From the NCBI GenBank assembly GCA_902728285.1, contig CACVBU010001147.1, positions 411,466 to 475,465 on the forward strand: a stretch of DNA of 64,000 nt, written 5' to 3'. Positions 45,504 to 58,100 of the stretch are shown piece after piece. This DNA comes from Clytia hemisphaerica. Taxonomy: Eukaryota; Cnidaria; Hydrozoa; Leptothecata; Clytiidae. A model generated the notes under the pieces. That model had not been told where the DNA came from and made no database searches. It was given only the letters and a program-made list of their open reading frames with translations. Made by a program: the position numbers and the translations under genes. Position 1 is the stretch's first letter; each line of letters opens with the position of its first letter.

Positions 45504-48443
45504 ATGATAATGGAACGACACAACTTTCGATACAACAGATACGATGTATGTAACATATTTTATTATTTGAAACTCACTCATTTAAATTTGTTTTAATGAA
45601 AATGGACCAGTAAATGCCAGTAAAGGTTTTCAACTGGGTTTTGTTAAAATATACTTGCAGTTGGGTTGGCAGGATGTATATACAAGACAACAATTTAAAT
45701 TATTTAGTTTTGAAGTTCTTTCCCTAAAATAGGTTGAAGAATATCATTCTGGTTATTATGATCTTTATATCACTTTATATTACAGACAGGGCAATACACA
45801 AACATGAACACAGTCAAGAGATCAGAAGTTCCTGACCTTGAAGCAGTCAACTCCCTTCTTTCACTGTGTAAAAGATCGTTTAAACCTTCAGAGAATGGAC
45901 GCTCAATCAAGACCAACGTCATCTCATCAGTTTCAAGATCAACTCTTCAATATTTTGATGAAAGTTCAAATGGAGAGGCTCCTGTAAGTTGAAAGTTATT
46001 TCTCAAAAGAATTATCAATGCAGTTGAAATTCTCACTTGTTTGTGAAATAAGTTGTCATTTCTTCACTTCACTGAAGAAAATTAATCATTTGTAATAAAA
46101 ATTATAAACAACTCCTTCAAATCTAAAAGTATAGTTTTAATCATGATTTCATGCAAATTCAATTTTGACGAGCAAAATATTACTATAACATGGGTTATGG
46201 CCTAAGCCAGGTAAAATTTTAGGTAAGGGGTGATGAAACATAAGCTTGTCTTGATTCATTGACATTTAATCCAGAAAATCTTAAGTTTCAAAGTTCACTT
46301 ATGGGCTGATTAAAAATTCATCTTATTTTTCTTTCTATGACGCAACTTAGTTAAGAAATAATGAAAAATACACAAAGTTTAAAGTTTAATGTACTTTCTA
46401 TTGTTATGGGTGACGTATATTATCGTGAAATTGAGCACAATTTGAACTGTGAAAAAATTTCGTACAGTTTATAAGAAAAAAATTTCATAACACGTAAGAG
46501 TCATCACTTTTTCCGTTCACCCTCTGTATGTTTACATTGATCTTTCACTACTTTTTAATGAGTCTTATTAATCATGTTCTTGTGACGTCACTTCACGTGA
46601 TTCGAACATGAGCACCCATTTCAAAAAAGTTCTGCAAAATAACAAGGGAGATATAATACGTTCCGAAAAATAAACTTTGAGAAAAAACAGAATGCTCGGA
46701 AGCTTGGAAACTAGTTTTGAACGCATAATTTATGCAAAAAAGACGTCATATTTAATTTATGCACTCTTAATTTCAAAACAAAAACAATGTTTATCCGCGG
46801 ATTAACTTACTAAGAAATAGTTCGAAGTAAGACTTAGATTTCGATGAATAAAAGTGTGCCACCAGTTTCGGAAAGATCATGTATAATGATTTCGTAAACA
46901 TCAAGAAGTAGGATATATCTGCACTGCAATTGGATTCAAGTCATAAGACAGAGCAGCAGAAAGGCACTGAGAGATAATAATAAATACTTATTAAAAGTTT
47001 GAATTTGAATTGAAAATCTTGTATAAGATTTAAAGAAAACTTAAAATGGATGAGTTTTTAAACAAACACATTCAAGAAATCATTGCAAATGATAGCAAAT
47101 CACAACTGAATTTTTCAACTGCATTGACTTTTGATAATTTGGATTGGTTTTCTCCTGATGAGCTTTTCGATGGAAACCCAGAATCTGAGGTTGGTTTCAA
47201 AATCCATTGTATATAGCTAGATGATGACACTTGATTAATAGAAATTAATCTAATTCATATCCAAACTGATCTATAATCATCCTTTTTACTCCTTTATCTT
47301 TCAGAATTCTCCAGTAAATGTGGAACAGGACTTCCACCATCAACAGAACATAAACACCAACAACTTATACCCTTCACCACAACGCTTATATTCCTCCAGC
47401 TCATCTACAACATCATCAGTTTATTCTGCAAGTGAAATCAGCGAGCGTTCACCACCATCACCTCCATCACCAACTATTCCACCTTTGATTCAACACCAAC
47501 CATCACCACCGCATCAACAACCTAAAATTAAATGCCCCACACCGCCACAACCCATGGAAGAAGAAGATATCAAACCAAATCCAGAAGCTCTTAACTCAAT
47601 GATTGATGTTGAATCTTTTAAAACATTACAAAAACTTCATAATATTCCAACTGTTTCAAGTATTGAAGAACTTCAAAAATATCAAAAACTTGGTGTTCCT
47701 GCTTTACTACTATTTTATCCACAAAAAAACACAACAGATTCCACAACGAAAGAGGAGGATAAAAACAAATTGAAAACGCCAGAAGATTTATTTAAGAACA
47801 CTAAAAAAATCCCAGTATTGAACGTTTCTGGTGATGTTATCAAAATAGAACCAAAGTCACCAAAAGAAACAACAAAAACAACCACCACAGCAAATGAAGA
47901 CACTCGGGAAAGGATTCATGTATGTCCTTACCAAAATTGCGATAAAACCTATTTCAAGAACTCGCATCTGAAAACTCACATCAGATCCCATACTGGTAAG
48001 CATCTCTTTATTTATTTTGGCATTCCTCTGCAAAGTCAAAACCAATAACCCAAACATTTCAGTTCTCTCATTTCACATATACAGCAGTTACAACCAAAAT
48101 TATGTGGTATTAATTTTCTTTTTTCTTTTTTTGTTCTTCAGGAGAGAAACCATTCAAATGTGTTTGGCCTGATTGCGACAGATCATTCGCACGCTCTGAC
48201 GAACTTGCAAGACATAAACGATCACACACAGGAGAAAGAAAATTTGAATGTCCCTTATGTTCAAGAAAATTCATGCGATCGGACCATCTCACAAAACATG
48301 CAAAACGACACATGCAAGCCAAGAAAATCCCTGGCTGGCAAAGAGAGATTAACAAGTTGAACGAAATGGCTTCTGTTACATACCAATACCCCAGCATTAT
48401 CTCTGAACAAACTATGTCCAGGAATAAAATGCAGATAGAATAA
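45504..48443 (+). CDS. KLF10/11 (TIEG)-type transcription factor
   Basis: Long form: exons 45504-45545, 45786-45983, 47305-47995 and 48142-48443, all in phase, 410 residues. Residues 31-42 ([12 protein letters not shown]) match the Sin3-interaction helix of KLF10/11 (D-[FL]-E-A-V-x-x-L-[LM]-S). Three C2H2 fingers lie at the C-terminus: [38 protein letters not shown] and [20 protein letters not shown]. The finger sequence, the KTYFK start and the tail [14 protein letters not shown] point to KLF10/11 rather than KLF9/13. The intron at 47996 splits the TGEK linker. The middle is Ser/Pro/Gln-rich. The family binds GC/CACCC boxes and represses through Sin3/HDAC, often downstream of TGF-beta. A second first exon at 47046-47189 gives a form lacking the Sin3 helix. 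The gene is convergent with PARPBP. Confidence 0.93.
46583..46599 (+). promoter_or_regulatory. CRE plus E-box cluster in KLF intron
   Basis: TGACGTCA (46583-46590) is followed three bases later by CACGTG (46594-46599), about 450 bp upstream of the alternative first exon. It is a plausible element of an internal promoter. Evidence is motif presence only. Confidence 0.4.
47046..47189 (+). CDS. Alternative first exon of KLF gene
   Basis: ATG at 47046 opens 48 codons ([18 protein letters not shown], then an acidic [19 protein letters not shown] stretch) and ends at a GTTGGT donor in phase 0, the same phase as the upstream coding exon. Spliced to 47305 it yields a 378-residue protein with the same zinc fingers but without the Sin3-interaction helix. 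The acidic aromatic stretch resembles an activation region (inference). No acceptor precedes the ATG, so it would need its own promoter. Confidence 0.7.
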
Positions 48444-49174
48444 TTTCCAAGAGACATTTAGAAAGATGCATTATTTTTATAAATATAAAAAGAAAATTTT
48501 CATTTATTTTGGTTTGTTTTTATTCTAACTTTTTTAACAAATTTGTCTACTTTCTTTGTAAACAAATACTGTAAATATCTTTATAGAGCAATTGTAAATA
48601 TCTTTGGTGTACTATATTTCAACGGAAGTGGACTTTATATATAAAATTTGACACAGGAAAAATTACACGCATAAACAAACTCTTTATTTTTGTTCTGTCT
48701 TTATGGCTCTTCTGATTTTCTAAAAGTTTTTGTTTTTCAACTGTCGTCCAAACATCAAAATTTGTTTTCATAATAAGTGTTTATGGTTTAGTTGGTTGAC
48801 TTTACTGATAACTCTCTTCCTGACGAAAGTAAAAATCTTATCGGCAACGGATACAAAAGAAAGAAAAAAAAACAGAACTTGGATAAAATTGGTTTACAAA
48901 AATTTAAATTATTGCCCAATTAAATACATCAAAGCATCAATAAAAAAGTAAACAACGTTATAAAATATCTATTAAGATGACCCCTACGACTTTAAATTTA
49001 AACTGAACAGTAGTGAAGTGAATTTTAAGATCTGTTGTGACATGTTTCATACTTGTTCGTTCTTGCGTGGGGTCTCTTTGAAACATAAACATGTTGCGTA
49101 AAAAAAATTTAAATTTTCATAAATTCATTGAATTATTTACAAAATTATATTTCATAAAAAAATATTTTGAAAAA
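48444..49174. other. Shared 3' region of convergent genes
   Basis: AT-rich 731 bp between the stop codons of the KLF gene (+) and PARPBP (-). It must hold both 3' UTRs. Nothing else is seen. Confidence 0.5.
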
Positions 49175-52100
49175 TTACGATTTAAAAAACTGATTCAATG
49201 TTTTCTGCCCTGGAAGCAGGGCGCATTTTTTAGATACCTTTTGTCTGGGTTTTGTACTGGTCTTTTTGACCTTTTTCATTGTTTTATTATTTTCTTTGTC
49301 AGTCAATCGACTTTCTAGGTTTAATCTAGATTTAGGTTTCTTTTCGGGAGGTTCGGAGGTCTCCCTGATAGTTTCAGCTTCGCTTTTCCTTTCAGGGGAA
49401 ATCGATTTTATTTCGTTTGGAACACGGATAAGTTTGATGGGTTTGGCCAATTCCTCAGGACTTGAATTCAAGTCTTGCACATCTTGGATGGTGGTCTTTC
49501 TTTCCTTTTGAAGGTGTTGTTGTATCGGAGAATTATTATGAAATCTCTAAAAAATGTACACGAGAGTGACAAAAATTAACGATTGAGTACGAAATGTACA
49601 ATAGTAAATCTTTCATCATTCGTCCAGTCTAGACAGGATAGTAATTGATTAAAGTGGGTTTATATTGTATTTTTCCACATACATTACAAATTAATAGCAT
49701 GGAATGCGCATACTAATACAAGTTTTATCTGAAATTTCTTTTATTATTCAGAAAACGTTGCAACTGAGGGGCTTTTTGGCCCTTTTTGGATTACCTGGCA
49801 TGCCTTTGGGACAATGATATCAGTAAATTTTGAACCTTTCAACTTTTGGAAATTCGATGCCATTCCTACTATAAGAACACTTCAAAACAGGGAATTGAAC
49901 AAACAAAATGGAGCATTATTCATATTAAGAAAAAAGGCATTGGAAGCAAAAACACAAATAAAATTATTCATGTTTATTTGTCAGTAAAAGTCTCGGTAAA
50001 TAAAATACCGTAAATCCTAACAAAAAAGGCAAGGGAGGTCTGGACAGTTGAAAAAATAAAATTATTTATGAATTGCAGCAAATGTATTTATTGTTACATC
50101 ATCTTAGACCTCTTATCCTGTATCGAGTATAACTTTCCATTAGAATATTCAAATGGTCTGATATCGATTTTTAATCGCATTTGATAGGTCTATTGAAAAC
50201 GCGTTAAAAAGAGGCCTAATGATGTCACCATTTCGAAAAAATGGCGAATTTGCGACGTTTTTCGTCGCTATCTCCATCGTAGAGCATAAGCGTATTAGAT
50301 TATAAAATACAAAACTTTACAAAGCGGATAAACAAGAGCTTAACTTTGAGCCCGCTATATACGAAACGATGTCTTTCATCGTGTATTGAGAAAACCAAAC
50401 TCTATCGCATGGTATATCTAATGAAGGGATAAATTGATCGTTTTAATATGATTGCAATAACATCTTTCAGGCTCTCCGTTGTCGAAGCGTTAGAATTCGA
50501 TATCAAAGAAAAACAATCAAAATGCCTCTCATAGAAGTAGGTCAGCAAGGAACAAAAGGCAAATCAAACTGATCAAGCATTGAAATTAAATTTTTTCAAA
50601 CCTTTTGCGACTTGGGTTTTATCGGGGTATCATTGTCACATTTTGGAGTGCTGTAAAAAAAGAAAAAAGAAAATGCAAGATACAATTATCAGAATGATCA
50701 TTTTGTTTTTGAGAGGTGCACAAATGTTAAAAAAGACTACACCTTTTCACAGAGATTGTATAAATCCAATCGCATCCTGGAACCGATCTTTCCTTTCTCA
50801 CCGTTATTGTCATATAAAACGCAACTCTTCCTCTCAAGATTATCTCAACTTAAGGGGAAGTCCCAACAGGCTCTCAAATGGCTTTGTAACAAGGGAATTA
50901 CCCGGATGACATGACATAAGACGTTACAGGCAGGTGAAACGTTTGTTGAAAAAAGAAGAATATCTTGAAAAGATAAAGAATAAATCGCAGTCATACTTTT
51001 TCGAATATGACAAATTTTCAAAACACTAGTAAAAATATTGTTTTAATCTCAAAAACTAATTTCCCGGTCCACCAAAGAAGAGAAACAGCTTCATATTTAT
51101 ATTATATGCTTTGTTTTCAAAGCTTCGAAGTTTTTAAACATAGATTTTCTATATAAAGTAAGATAGAGTACTACAACTTTGTGGCATCATTAATGGGATA
51201 AATTAAGGCTAGTTAAAACTGCTGAAGAGTACGATTTCTTATATGATTTTTTCTACGTCATCAAAGAATTAAGTGCTCTTAATATGTGCTGATATATGCT
51301 GATAATTTGTCACCACAAAGTAATATTTTTAAATGGATCGCACGACAAAAAAGACTTTGGATCATGTTCCAAATCACGTTAACACCGTAGCTTGAATTCG
51401 TTTATCTCACAAACGCAAGCACGCATTTCACGTACAGATTAAAACGTTTGTTTAAGCATGATGCAGAATGATTCTTATCAGTAAAAAATGGAATTCTTTC
51501 AAAAGTCATCCTGATGTTGCATTTTTCGTTATATGCATTGTTTTCGACGATATCAATGCAACAAGTTTTTAAACGTAGGAAAGCTATCTATCAAATATGA
51601 GGTAATTGGAAGGGATTGCGGTACCTAGGTAAATTGCATGTCAAAAGTGCTGACTAGAGGAATAATACCTTGATAAGCTAAAGTTATTTTGGCAAAAACA
51701 TCAAATCACGTAACTTCTAATTACTCGAATTAATCGCTCCTGTAGTATGCAGAGCACGAGCTTAATAGTAAACGGAACACAGGGAGTAAATTCTTGCATC
51801 TTTAGGAAGCATGTAATGCTAATTTAAAATCACTACAGGAAGACAACTGTTAGACGAATTCCTCTACAAATAGACTCGATTCCACGCAGCTTACTCCTCT
51901 TTCGCGTAGGTTTTACTTTTTTTTCGAGCTCATAGAGAGCAGTAGGACACAGTAGTTAATAGTTAGCTGAGAGATAATTTTTTTAGCGAATGAGTAATTA
52001 AAAGAAAATAAATAAAAAACTTAATGAGCAATTAACAAGCGTTTAGTACCCATCCAATTTATAAAAATGTTTGTGAAATATACAAATGAAATGAATTTTC

Positions 52101-55100
52101 CGCGATTTTGATGTGAACATCTTCTATAGTGCTGTAATACAATGTTGATCGTCAATTTGAGCACGTGTGGGAGCACTACAGTACTTACCTGAATTGTGTG
52201 AGAAGCGAAGAAATCTTTTTCATTTGTTCTTTCTCGTTGACTTGAGGCGTGGACAGAACTCCACAAAGTTGTGAAGAGTTCAAACTAATATCATTGCCCC
52301 AAACACATGCCAAGTAATCCAAGAAGCCCCTCAATTGCAACGTTTTCTGAATAATAAAAGAAATATAAGATAAAATTTATTTCTGGGAAGACACTTTTAC
52401 ACGGCACTTGAGGAGGTTTCTACCTGAAATTATTCTCACTTGAAAGGTTATCAACTGTTGTGTTGCGGCTTCACGTTGAAATTAAAAGTTACCGCTCTGA
52501 CTTTTTTTTTTCAACTCCGCACTCAGTTTTGGTTTAGACACTGTGGAGTTCAAGTTAGATTTGTTGCATGGTTTTCTTAAGGTGTTAGCAATCAGCAAGA
52601 ACGGATGCTTGTCGAGTATATGCTATGTATATATCCCATCCAGTCTCTCGGATCGAGAAGACCACGCAAATATTAGTATTTGTGTCACGACGTATAGGAC
52701 GTATAGAGGAAAAGGAAAAATTGAGAGCTTTCACTTTCCGAACAAAATTATCATTAATGTGTGAATATCATATTATATATGAAAGATTTAGGGCTATTCG
52801 ACTTTCAAATGGGTGGCTTAGGTGAAAGCTAACCATTAGCACACAAAGCATAAAGAGTAAATGACGACTGTGTAATTACTTCAATAAAAGTGACAAATTC
52901 ATAATCACTTTTAATGGGGTTGTCAAAACCGATGAACGGAAGTTATCATGCTTCAGTTAAATCCATTCATCTTCTCGCATATTGCAAATGCTATATTCAA
53001 GAGATCTATAGCTAAAATTAATGGCCTGTTTGACTGAATCATGGTTGTGATTTAATTAGGGCCAGATAGGTTACCTCTTTTTCATCCACTGAAATCTACC
53101 TTATAGTTACACAAATTGAATGTAGTTGAAGGCGGAAAAATGGAACGAAAGATGAATGGGAATGGGAAGTGTCAATATTTATTCCGTCAGTGCAAGTGGT
53201 ATACAATGGAAAGCAAAAAAAGTGACGGTCTTGACTTCAAGAAAAACAAGCTCTTATACAATGAGTGAGCTAGAAGAAACAAGGGGAGAAGCTCATTATG
53301 TAAAGTGCTGGAATGAAATCATTAATAATAAATCAAGATCTCTCTCCGCTATAAATTTATACCATAAAAGCCACATAGATGTCTTTCAATCGATAAAGCT
53401 TTTTGCTTTACCGAACTTTTAGAGATCCTATTCCGAAACTGGTTTAACCGGTATAACTAACTGGCACTGATATGATGCAGACACGAAATTTGACTGCTTC
53501 GTCGCAAAATAAGATAAGAAAAGAAAAATCTATTTTAAACTGATACTTTTTGCAATTTCAAATATTTTGAAGTATTATAATACATCACATCAAGTAAAAG
53601 GTCTTATCTACGCGTTGCGCAAAAGTTCTAACTTTTTCCGCAAACTGTCATCTTGACATCATCTCGAATAAATTATTCGTTCAAATGCATAATTAGGTGA
53701 TTAGCGTCAACAATAGTGGCGAGGCATGAGTACGAAGTTGGTGTGCAAAATCAATAACATATATGCAAAGAAAAAACAGAATTTCAAGAAAATGCGTAAG
53801 ACAGTAGTGCTGTGTGTGTATCAGATATAAGAGTGGAAGCACTGTGAGAGATAAGACCGTTATGTAGCGATATTTAATGTGAAATTTCTTTATGAAGAGC
53901 AAACTAATAATGATTGGTTGGTAAACCAACCATTATAACGCAAAATAATAAAGAGGTTCACATACAGAAAGAAGCTTATCAAATGTCAGGTTTAAATAGA
54001 GGCATAAAGTGGTGCACACCATGACCTGCGAAGAACCTCCCTGATCTGACTGAACAAAGAATGAATGAATCAAAAACATCTTACATCTGAACATGATTTG
54101 TCAACTTGCTCGCCCAAAAAGGATTTGGTTTTCTGCAATAATTGGCTGAAACCAGCTCCAACGATGTTAGTGGAGAAGGTCGGAATCTTGGCACGTATTA
54201 GGGCACATTTCAAAATCTTGAATATGCTGAATATTGCCGATCTAAAGACAGAAGAAGAGAGTTTATGTACAGCAATACTTTCTATCAATAGATATTATCA
54301 CATTGGTCTAGTACGGCAAAATATACGTCAGAATAGAATTTCTGCAAACTCCAATCTGGAGTTTTCGCTGACGTCAGCAATTACGTCATTTTTCTGCATT
54401 TTTCAAAAAGCCTTCCGCAATAACTTTTTTTGGCTTCATTTTCAGATATGAGTTGTAATGTTTTTCTAAACGAGCATGAAAAATGCTTTCCAACGGTATG
54501 TAATATGACATACTTTTGAGAAAAAAAAAATCATTTTAGCCTAGGAACCTGTTCTGGTCTGTAAAATACACAAACAGGTGCCAATTTTTTGGGTCTGAGA
54601 TTTAAATCCATTTTTGACCCCTAAACTACAATTGTGCAAAGTCTCATGCTTGTACGCCTTTGTGCGCAATGTTAATGACTTTTGGCACATTTAGACTGCA
54701 CTATATGGAAAATATTTTGAAATTTGGAAAGAAGTAATGAGGTTTTAGTAAAAAATCCGGAGCTCAAATCGCAAACGCGTGATTTTGAGAAAATTTTCCA
54801 TTACTTCAAGGGAGCCGACTTTTACAAGGACTATTAATGTTAGTGACCCTGGAAACTTTAAATTTGTTGAAGATTGAAAAATACTTGATGTCATGTTCTT
54901 CGTCAATGGCTGTTTGTAACTTATCCATCAACTCCACAAATTCTCCAAGACCCTAAAAATAAAATGAAACAGTAAACAGTGCCCACGTCTCTTCTACAAC
55001 AATGGGCATTCCATTTTATATCCATACAGGGGGGTGGACGAACTTTTCCAAGAGGTAATCTGAGAAGAATTTCCAGAGGGTATTTTTTCATCTTTCCAGG

Positions 55101-58100
55101 GGGTAAAAGCTATTCTTAAACCTCCAAGGGATAAACGACTGATATTAGTTCGTCCACACTCACTTTAAGACATGAAAATAATTTTTTCCAAGGTCTTTTT
55201 TGCAAATTCTGCCATTTTCCAGGGGGTATCCAAACATTTGAAAGAAGTGTGTTTTGACTTGAAAAGGTTCGTCCACCCTGCTGTAGGGAAATTTGTGTCT
55301 TTTAAGAAAAAAGAAAAAGTAGAAACAATGAAAGCCTATAAAGGTTGTGACTCTTAACCAGCATCTAAACTTCAAAATTTACTCTCAGGTATAATACCTG
55401 ATAAGAATGTTGAATTAAGTAACAGAGCGATATCATAACTAAGGAATACATGTGAAAGCCTCCCTAATAACGTTTGGTTCAATCACACGTCTGTTGATTT
55501 TGATTTGCATAGAATCTGAAGGAGAGAAGCAAAAAGAGTACCATTCCAATTCAAACCCTCAACTACACCACATTTCCTATCCTTAAGCTGTAAAGTGAAT
55601 TCTACTTACTTCGCGATGCTCATAAAGTATATGGTGTTCGTCAGGCACATAACCTTTACCACCCAACAATAACATTCGAACGAATGACGCTACTGTCTGT
55701 AATTCAAAAGAAGCGTTTGTTACACAGAAATTTTGTAAAACACGCTCCTCTATATTTTCTTGACCAAAGACCTTAAAATAGATCAAAGCGCCATCAAGGG
55801 CCTTGAAGTAAATCAAAGCACCATTTTAGGTAGCCTTAGATTATAATGCCGTTAAAATTTCCTGGTCCCTGCAAACAAAATAGTAAAGTTAATTCAAAAC
55901 TTAAGAAGGTGCATAATTTTACTCTACCAGAGATTTAGAGAAGATATATCAGCCAGATCCTGACCATCCCAACCCTTTTATTTCGTTAGTGTTTACAAAA
56001 AAACTGACCAGACAAGAATTGGTCAAATAAACTTGTGAGTTATTGAAGTTTTTTAATGACAAGGCCATTATTAAAGTAAAATATTTGGGAAAATATTGGT
56101 CTAGAATATACAGTCATCATAAGAAACGAAGAAAACTATGATAAATACCTTATCGGCCCTTTTTACGCCTCAGCCTAATTTTGGGTTTACGCCAATTAGG
56201 GCCGTTAATAACGCCAAAATTTGTAAAAATGGCTACCTATGCTTCAAATTAGTAAATAATGACTAAAATTTACATTAAAATGTCATTTTTCAGTAGTAAA
56301 CTGTTGAAAATTCCATCGAAAATCACTGATTTTTAAATATATTAAATATTTCACTGAAGTTTTAAATATGGAGTAAAACAATGGATAATTTTCGTCTTCG
56401 AATCATACCTAAAATCCTTTAAATTGAGAAATAATGATAAAAAATTAACGCCACTTTTAGGTAAAAATTGTAAAAATTGCAAAATTTTGGCCCTTTTTAT
56501 GCCGGCCCTTTTAACACCGGACCTTATAACGCCACGAGCCCAAAAATAACGCCAATAAGGGCCGATAAGGTATATAAATTGAAAGGTCAAAACAAACCCA
56601 TTGAGAACCCCCCAAAAATGGAAAAACCCAGACGACAAGAAACTGTATGAAGGGCTGATGTGAAACTGTTAAATCTGGTAAAATAAATCGAGACAAACTT
56701 TCTTTAAATCTCAACTCTAATTTCAAATTTTAGAAGCGAGTGGAAATGCTTTTCAGATACTACACAATATATTGAAGCTCTGTTAGTTACCGCGAGTTTC
56801 CTCTCTCGATTACCTGAAACATGGGCGCATCTTTTTGCTTTGCAAGCTGACGAATATCAGTGAAGGCTTTATGAGTGATTCCTCTTGTCGGGATATCGAT
56901 CACGCGTGCAAGTGCGATCTCATCTCTACTGTTGACTAGCAGTTGAAGGTAGGATAGAATGACACGTCGAAGTTGCAGCTGAAAAACAAGAGAAATACTG
57001 TATCAATTCGAATTTAAACGCCCAAGAGTTTTTGGATTTTAGGAAGGGCATTAATTTGAGGGGGCGCTTAAAAGAACGAAGCGTTCATTTAATTTACCAC
57101 CAATGTCACTTTAATAAAGTGTATGGGTACCTTCTTTTGTCTTTTCAATTTAGAGATATAGTATGCCTGATATAAACATAAAGAACATAAAGAACGAACA
57201 TTAATACATCAGACTATTTTTCTCGTCAATACAAACAATATAATTCTAATAATGGTAATATAAAGATTTGAAAATTGATTTTTCACTGTAGGTTACCTGA
57301 CCAAATAACTCGCTTTAATATAAATATAATATAAATGTACGTCACATAAAAAACCCTAGAATACATGGCAGAGATCTAGTTTCTCTACGAGGATGATCAT
57401 GTTTTTGCTTGACACGGAGAGGCTGTATTTGCGCCCTCCAAACAAAGGTTATGGCATAAAAAGGAGGGAAGATAAAAAATTACATTACTATTACATCTTA
57501 GAAAAAGATAGCAAGATAATTTCGAGGTAAACGAAATTCTGTTTTTCTATGTATTAACTAAGTTTGAGTACTGGTCAATTTACTAAGAAGATTTAAAGGA
57601 ATAACTTCATCTCGTTTTTGGTTTCTTTCAAGAAGATGCTTTTCACCAATGGATGCATCCTCCTTATCAGTCTGGGCTGCCTTCTCACCTTAACGAAAGC
57701 AAATGACAACGTTCGACAAAAGCGTACCGTGGATCTCACCGAAGCCATGCTAAGCGCCTCAATCAGGTCAGGGACCTCGTTATCTGGTACAACAGTGGGA
57801 GATTTGAAGCAATCCAGTTACCGAGTGGCTGTCTCTGGATCAGTCGAGAACTACTCGAAATGGGCGTTATTATTCAAAGGATGTGAAATAGCAGCGGGTC
57901 AGATGAATCTCCCGTTAAGAAGTGTAGCTGCTGGTCAACGCGAAGGATTTGCCAGCCATAAAACAGCACACGCAGCAAAAGGAAGTTTCGTCAAATGTAT
58001 GTTACTAGTTGGTGACAAGTTGGTTCATTTCATGTATTCAGCACCATATTCGTTTGATTTTCATGCCAACTATCTAGCCGTTGGAATTTGCAACAAAGAC

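Noticed and set aside
50580..50909. 109-codon open frame within PARPBP intron 9
   Set aside because: No domain, no splice signals and low-complexity lysine runs.
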